A stretch of 64,000 bases of DNA, from the NCBI GenBank assembly GCA_029964075.1, contig CM057136.1, positions 16,170,381-16,234,380 on the forward strand, in the 5' to 3' direction. Position numbers and translations under genes: made by a program. Positions 57,442 to 64,000 of the stretch are shown one piece after another (position 1 is the first letter of the stretch; the number at the start of each line of letters is the position of its first letter). Origin of the DNA: Patiria pectinifera. Its lineage: Eukaryota; Echinodermata; Asteroidea; Valvatida; Asterinidae. Below the pieces are notes generated by a model that did not search any database, was not told the DNA's origin, and saw only the letters and a program-made list of their open reading frames with translations.

Positions 57442-60405
57442 ATGGAAGCTCTACAGTACATCCACGACAATTTGGGCATCAGCTATTCCCTGATCCTTTG
57501 CCTGGTCATCTTGTTGGCCTTAAGGGTCATCTTCAAGGCTAGGTACCTGCCTCCAGGCCCGTGGGGTTTCCCATGGCTCGGTATGGTCCCGTACTTCTTG
57601 CTCGTTGGTCGCTTCGGCGGGGTACAGCGGCACGAAGCTCTGGCCCGCTTGGCGGCTCGCTACGGCAAGGTGTTCAGTTTCACGGCGTTCGGCAAAGTGA
57701 TAATAGTGTTGTCGGATCCACAAGCTGTCAGAGAGCTCTTCAGTCGACAGGAGCTCAACGACCGACCAGAGATCCACATCGAGAACATCCCAACTGGAAC
57801 AGGTGGGCCAGTCTTTGTTTTAAGTCTCCTGATAGTAATCTCTGGCTTCTGTGAAAAATTGTAGGTCATATTTGTACAAGTGTAGAGATAATTTATTTGA
57901 TTTTGTCTCCGAACAAACTTTTGAGCCCTTTGTTTCCGCCTGTCATCATATAATGTGGAAACACTTTAGTCTGGTGCATTAACTGGGCATAAGTAATTGT
58001 CAGTTTTTAATTCAGTCGAGAAAATGATATAAATTTTCATTAATTCAACCACTCTCCCCGAGGTTTTAAAATATCAGTATTTATGGCCTTTTCATGGCCG
58101 ATAACAATGCCTCACTTGCTATTAGAAGGAAACAGTTTACAAAGGGAAATCATTTACGCATCCCTGCGCACAACAGGTTACTGTGTGTACGGTGACCTCC
58201 CTTTAGGCCAAACGTACTCGGCATATGTCCACGCACAAAGTTGCGAAATTGAACCTTGGAACGCTAAACAATCCGAATTTCAATGCACTTTACCCTGTAC
58301 CAACAAAATATATTTATTTTGTACAATTTACTTTGAGGACACTTTTGTGGATTTGGGATTAGCAAACCCCGGCTTTTTCTGTGGCTGTGGCTTCAACTCT
58401 TACACTCCAAAAGCAATTTTAAAGACTTTAATCTCCAAAATAGCATCAGATAAAAGTAATTTAAACTTATACCACATGATAATTGAGTGTAACTTGCTTT
58501 AGGCCTGATAGCGACCTTTTACATGCCTTTTTTGAATCGGAATCCCACAAAGTCAGGGACCCGAGAAGAGAAAAGCCGAGATTTGAAAAAAGTCACTGCT
58601 GCGGCTATAAGCGATATGCCACATAGTTTACGTTTTTACGACAAAATTATATAAATGTGCGTTATTTCATATTAAAAGTGGAATTTGAGAGAGACGTTTT
58701 GAAGCTTAACTTTTGTGAATGGGTGATGAGTATGTAGGTCTGACTTGCACTTGAAAGAGTATAAACATGTTTAAATTTTCCCGATACAGGCGTCGCTCTA
58801 GCAAATGGCGAACGATGGAAACAGCAACGAGTCTTCACCATTCGAATTCTGGAGAAGTACGGCGTAGGAAAACCGGCCTTCGAGGAGAACATCGCCAGTG
58901 AAGCCCGGGCCTTGCTTAGGGAGCTTGAGAAGATAAATGGAGAAGTCTTCAATCCGAAGCACCACCTGATGCTCAGTGTCTCTAACATCATCACTGACAT
59001 CTTGTTCAGCACTAAGCATGAGTACGATGATGCTGATTACAAGAATTATTTGGACATGGTGGCTGAGATCACCCACCTGATGGGCACGGCTGGAGCAACT
59101 CATAGCTTACCTCTCATTAACCTGATCCCATTACCGTCTAGGATCCGCCTCTCTCAGATCCTGGGCTCGGAGTTCGACGACATGCACAAGATCATCAAGA
59201 AGCACCGCGATCGTCTGGACCGCGGGAACCTCCGAAATTTCCTAGACGAGTATCTTAACGAGGTAGTCAGCAGGCGCGAGCAGGGATCACCTAGCGAGGT
59301 CAACGATGCGAATCTCCCAGAGACCTTGGTACAACTGTACTCAGCTGGCACGGAGAATACCGCAACGACCTTGAGATGGGCCCTACTGTTCATGATCGGT
59401 AAAGTGGATGTCCAGGCGCAAGTCCAGGCCGAGTTGGATAGAGTAGTCGGTCGGGAGCGTCTTCCTACGCTCTCTGATGAACCATTGCTTCCCTACACCC
59501 GGGCTACCCTGCTTGAAATCCAGCGACTTGGTTCTGTTACGCCTCTGGGCGTAGCGCACTTTTCCGCCAGTGATGTGCCATACCGCAGCTGGACCATCCC
59601 AGCACAATCCACGGTCATTCCAAATACTTGGGCCATCCACAACGATCCTGACATCTGGAAGAATCCCGGTGTCTTCAAGCCAGGGAGGTTTCTTGATGAG
59701 AAGAATCAGATTGTCAACGATGACCTGATAATGTCGTTTAGCGCAGGTAAGGAGATGGACTGATAATGGACTTAGTAGCAGAGCTTATCCTTCATAAATT
59801 CGTCACAAGTCAAATCATAAGTTACATTTTTTTAGTGGAATAACTTGCCACTTTGACTTGAAACTGCATGATATGACTAGCTTGAGATTAAATAGTGAAT
59901 GAGATGACATCCGGGTACCACTTCTTTTGAAGTTGGACCAGAAAAATGAAGATCAAAAGATTACGACTATCATGATCTTACTCAGCTGACATGACGAAAC
60001 GTCACTTCACCAAAATTACCAATAAGTACAGTAACCACACGGTCAAAGAGAACATGTCTTTGAGTAAAGAATCTTTCTTTTTTAGGGATCAAAAGAAGGC
60101 CTATATCACAAGTCCTGTCACAAGTGAATTAATCCACAAGTCTTGTGACAGGTCAATTCATAGTTCCACTCACACAGGATTTATGATAGACAATAAAAAA
60201 AAAATGTACCTTTCTTCTCTCCGTAGGTAATCGCATCTGTCCCGGCCGGCACCTGGCCAAGATGGAGATCTTCATCTTATTCACTCACCTCATGCATCGC
60301 TTCCAATTCCGGAAGGTCGGCAGTTCACCGCTTTCCTTCCGGGGTCATGGGAGCTTCGCTCGTGTGCCAGACGAGTTCGAGTTGCAAATATCCGTGCGCG
60401 AGTAA
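57442..60405 (+). CDS. Cytochrome P450, CYP2-clan-like, gene B (3 exons, 498 aa)
   Basis: Tandem paralogue of gene A with the same phases; exon 2 is exactly 957 nt and exon 3 179 nt in both. Exons: 57442-57802, 58790-59746, 60227-60405. The membrane anchor and PPGPWGFPWLG hinge are nearly identical to gene A. Helix C is WKQQR, the I-helix AGTENTATTLRW (306-317), ExxR is EIQR, the meander reads FKPGRF instead of FKPERF, and the haem loop is the canonical FSAGNRICPG with Cys444. Asn310 replaces the usual I-helix Thr, as in gene A, so this predates their split. Predicted ER monooxygenase or isomerase-like P450; substrate unknown. Intron 1 (987 bp) contains an unrecognised 139-codon open frame that I do not count as a gene. 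Confidence 0.9.
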
Positions 60406-61549
60406 ACCGCCCCATTGATATCCCGTCATGCATGCACATATAAACGACGCTTTCCAATCATCGGCGTCGTCCCCGCTTAGGATTTTAAGGATGTTAGACC
60501 CTGCCATTAGGGACGCTGGCCTGATAACAGGTCTTTTTTTCTGCTTCAGTTTATTACATCTTATGATTTTTAGCATTTCCATTTAGTTTTGACATAACAG
60601 CTTCAGCACGATTCTAGAGCCACCCTGCAGAAACTTGGTTTAGCAAAACACTTTATTGCTTTCACTTTTTGAACACGTTTAAATACTAAATTTGTTAAGA
60701 GTATTGCTGGCTAGTATTTACCGATTGAACATTGATGTTTAGGAATTGGACAAATGCAATCTTCACCTTCTAAACATGTTTTAGAGTGCAGTGCAGGCAA
60801 GGCTGAAGAATAAGTCGAGGTTTGGGTACCACCAAAGTAAAAACGACTATGGGAACATGATCAGAAATTGACTCACAAAATCAATGAAAAATCTTTGCAT
60901 CCCTATTATTTAAGAGCTCTGCAGAAAAAATGCAACTATAGTATCAATGCAGTTTGGTTTTTTTTTATCTAGTTTTTTAAGACAAGATTACACCTGAAAT
61001 TCAAATTTGTAAAAAAAAATTGACAAAATGAAAAAAATAGCCAAGCTACTGTAAAGCAATAAAATTAAATATCGAAAACGCTTAAATTCGAGGACAAGAG
61101 TCTTTGTTATACTTTTATGTGACATTCGTCATTTTGAGCTGTAGTGGTCATGCTTTCAATAGGTGTGGGGATTTGAGAAGATGTTTTGTTGTGTGTTTTT
61201 TTCTATTTCTTTATAAGTGTCAATTACTTTTGATTTGTTTTGATTTTCCATGTTCAGTATGAACAAAGATTTTAGGAATGCAACTCAGATTTCAAAGACT
61301 TAAAACATTTGCAACAACATTTGCAAAAAAATAAAACTAAAAAGTTTGGAAATTTTTTACAAGGATCATGGAAATGACATGTCTACAGCATCCTGTAAAA
61401 TTATGGTAATGGTAGTAAGTCATTTTCAAGAAATTGGTATTTTGGTATTTTTTTATATACATTTCCGGGGGACCACCGTTGGAAAACATAACTATATTAT
61501 AACTCAACAACAACAACTGCCAACTTTTTTTTTTTCAAAGTTTTTTTTT

Positions 61550-61743
61550 GCTATCCATTTTATCTTTAGTGGAGTCAAGGAACCAGACTACTTGAATTTT
61601 TTTCTTTTTCTTGGTTTTTCCAGCATTTTCGAACACAAAACTTCAAACATGTCTGTGTAACAATATTTGATCTATTATACAAACCCCTCAAATAGTTCAT
61701 TTCTGAAAATTACAGCAAAAGCCAATGGTGTACATTCCCTTTA
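61550..61743. repeat. Diverged relative of the TA-flanked element
   Basis: Shares GGAACCAGACTAC, TTTCCAGCAT, TTTCTGAAAATT(A/G)CAGCAAAAG and the terminal GTACATTCCCTTT with 13860-14030, in the same orientation. The left end is not recognisable. Confidence 0.6.
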
Positions 61744-62523
61744 ATCTGGTATTAACGTAAAAAAAACACATCCAATTTAGAACATATTCTAGAAATAATG
61801 AAGTTTAGAATAAGCACTTAAACTTTCCAATTAAACAGTGACTAGCGAAGCGAAAATAGTTTTGCTTAGATTGTTTAATTACATTGCAATTATAACAGCT
61901 ATTAGAATTGTAAATTGGAGACATTAACACCATTTTTATAAACATAATAAAAGTGTAATGTTTAAGCAAACACACAATGAATTTAGTGACTTCTTAAGAC
62001 AACCAGATCAAATTTGTTTGCAACTTACGTTTTAAAACAAAACTGCATAATATAAATTGACATGCCATCTCCGCATAACATTTTGAAATTACAACCATCT
62101 TTTACAATTTTGTTGTGATATTTTACAGCGTGACATTACAAGACAAGAATTTGATGTTCATCTTCTACAAGAAACTATTTTACATGCAGAAAAAAGCTTT
62201 TAAATAATCATCTCCTTTGAGCGTTGAAATAAACACTAACATGCGTTATACCTGTCAATAAAGCTACAGGAATATCGCTCACAAAAAACACGAAACTAGT
62301 GTATCTGATTCCTACATTAATTTAAAAACAAAATTGTTTTGAAATAAAAGGTATTTTATTCTCATTTGTTTTTGGCACAGGTTTTTTATATCTTCAATAT
62401 ATCAACTAATTGAAATTAAAAAAAACAATTAAATTGTCATGCAACTATGCCATGCATTTACAACAATGCTTCTGTCGATTTTGCTTCAATTATAATAACC
62501 TACGGTCCCTTCATATTTCCCTG

Positions 62524-62660
62524 AGACCTAATGACGTCACGCTTTGTTTACATGTGCGTGTTTTTCCTATAGGCAGACGGTCCCTACTTCGTCTGGCGTC
62601 CCGACTTCGCTCCCATAGGAAAGCGCATATGTAAACAAAGCCATTACGTCATTAGGTCTT
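62524..62660. mobile_element. Short hairpin MITE
   Basis: Arms of about 48 bp: the left starts AGACCTAATGACGTCA and includes GCTTTGTTTACAT; the right is its near-exact inverse ending TGACG.. and TTAGGTCT. The loop is about 40 bp. The whole unit of 137 bp can fold on itself. Confidence 0.8.
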
Positions 62661-63364
62661 AGGTCTATTTACAGCCATTTTGCATTGCAGATATCTCAGG
62701 ATATTGTTCTTTGTTCTTTGAGTAACAATGGTTCCGCAAACGGTTTACTCATGCCCATCTGGGGATACAAAACCACTGCCCTCTGACTCCGCCCTAACGC
62801 ATAAGGTCTATTGTTAATTTTCTTTCTTTATTTCTTTTGGTCGTATTCAATTTATACACAATTCCTTAGAGAAGAATGTCATTATTGTCCTCTTGGCATC
62901 GGTATTTAAGAAAGGACAAGAATGTTACACTGGTTGCGCGATTGGATCGTTTTACGTAACGAGAAGGGGTTAGATTTAAAACACTAATTCAATCAGGTCA
63001 AGGGATCTACGTCGTGTTTTTCTTGCTCCATGTTGGCCGTACATACTGACTTAGGAAGACGTTCACTTGCTACAACTGAGGATTTTGTAGCCGGCACATT
63101 ACGCACCGGGGACAGAGTTTCTGAGCTGGACTTGATTTCAATGTGGAGCCTAAAACTATGGTAAGTCCTGTTGCCCAATTAGAATTTATTTGCTTGCACA
63201 AATATCAATGTTATACAATCGATAACTAAGAAGCAGTGTATATACAAACGAACGGGACTAGTATCTAGACGTCTTCAATGATATACGATAAGACAAGAGA
63301 AATCAAGTGATTTCCTTATATTATTATCGATCAGGCCATGTCATGTTAATTATCTGGACCATAT

Positions 63365-63734
63365 GAACCTCGTTTACAAGGTGTCGAGCAGTACGCTCCC
63401 GTCACACCCTGGTAATGGATCGTTTGCATATCCAAAATTGATGGTTACGTAAAACATGAAGTTAAAATGTTACAACCTTATCAATCCAATATGCAGTATC
63501 ACATTGCATATTAATTATGAGCAAATTGGAAAGAAAAAGACTGTTTTTGAGAAGGTGCGGACGTATAATTAAAATGAACGTAAATACACTTTGGGAGTAA
63601 CAACACCAAGTAGGCTACACGATAAAAATCCATTGCTAATTGCGGTATCGAATCAGGATACAGGAAGAAAGTCAAACCCAGTGCTTACCATTGGAAACGA
63701 GGTTGAAAACAAAGTAAGCTCTGGGACGAGGTTG
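63365..63734. mobile_element. DNA transposon relic related to the 19969 element
   Basis: Reverse-oriented relative of 19969-20487. Shared stretches include GGTGTCGAGCAGTACGC, ATGAGCAAATTGGAAAG, GATAAAAATCCATT and AATCAGGATACAGGAAGAAAG (compared as reverse complement). The flanks are near-identical 9-mers, GGACCATAT (63356-63364) and GGACCTTAT (63735-63743), again a 9-bp target duplication. Confidence 0.7.
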
Positions 63735-63743
63735 GGACCTTAT

Positions 63744-63870
63744 AATTAGCCTATTTGAGATATGACGGACACAATAATGAGGGCGCTGTTTGGTGTGGGT
63801 AAATACAACAGATTTCATCCAAATCAAGCAGCGCCCACCTATTGTGTCAATTATCTCAAATAGGCTAATT
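63744..63870. mobile_element. Short hairpin MITE next to the 63365 element
   Basis: AATTAGCCTATTTGAGATA at the left and its inverse at the right, with the similarity extending inwards to GGGCGCTG. The arms are about 45 bp. It starts immediately after the preceding element's target duplication. Confidence 0.75.
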
Positions 63871-64000
63871 GACATAGTACAGAACAAAAGTTGCGTTAAG
63901 CTGTTTCCTTTGTGAACGTGTTGGCTACCGCAATAAATTCACCTCTTCAGTGTTTTGTTTCATGTCTATTACAGCCCCCGTTTTGCTTTAAAGACAATTT

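Larger units (their letters stand above)
60406..64000. other. AT-rich flank, no gene recognised
   Basis: Contains only repeats that I can identify: a relative of the 13511 element at about 61550-61743, a hairpin at 62524-62660, a 9-bp-duplication element at 63365-63734, and a hairpin at 63744-63870. Open frames are short and without recognisable motifs. Confidence 0.55.

Noticed and set aside
58083..58502. 139-codon open frame inside P450 B intron 1
   Set aside because: No recognised domain, lies in an intron, and gene A has no counterpart; probably chance or a repeat relic.

Overview
This is animal genomic DNA: AT-rich, with GT-AG introns, a 500-N assembly gap, and many short inverted-repeat transposon relics and tRNA-derived SINE fragments. 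The mix (a methylthioribose-kinase-like gene, a very large cadherin, CYP2-clan-like P450s) suggests a marine invertebrate, probably a deuterostome such as an echinoderm. That placement is inference; nothing here fixes the species.

Layout. 1-5.6 kb: no gene recognised, with the gap at 3683-4182. 5.6-10.6 kb: an 8-exon methylthioribose kinase-like gene (+, 377 aa). 10.98-33.04 kb: two direct copies of a ~10.8-11.3 kb segment, each holding the promoter region, non-coding first exon and N-terminal exons of a cadherin gene. Copy 1 (15.2-21.4 kb) is cut off at the duplication breakpoint and also carries a deletion that fuses two exons and causes a frameshift. Copy 2 continues into the intact gene, 26733-50498: 45 coding exons whose splice phases all agree, encoding 2359 aa. 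The protein has a signal peptide, about 16 extracellular cadherin repeats, a membrane-adjacent domain, one transmembrane helix, and an acidic tail with a DKSD tetrapeptide repeat and a C-terminal PDZ-ligand-like end (VTSL). 52.4-60.4 kb: two tandem 3-exon cytochrome P450 genes (497 and 498 aa) with identical intron phases. 60.4-64 kb: no gene recognised, several MITE-like elements.

How the genes relate. The three gene types have no evident shared pathway. The kinase would act in methionine salvage, the cadherin in adhesion or mechanical linkage, and the P450 pair in microsomal oxidation. The strongest story is evolutionary. The tandem duplication can be mapped to its breakpoints, later insertions can be read as filled versus empty sites, a block of exons and introns was probably homogenised by gene conversion, and the intact gene copy has lost the TATA box that the broken copy keeps.
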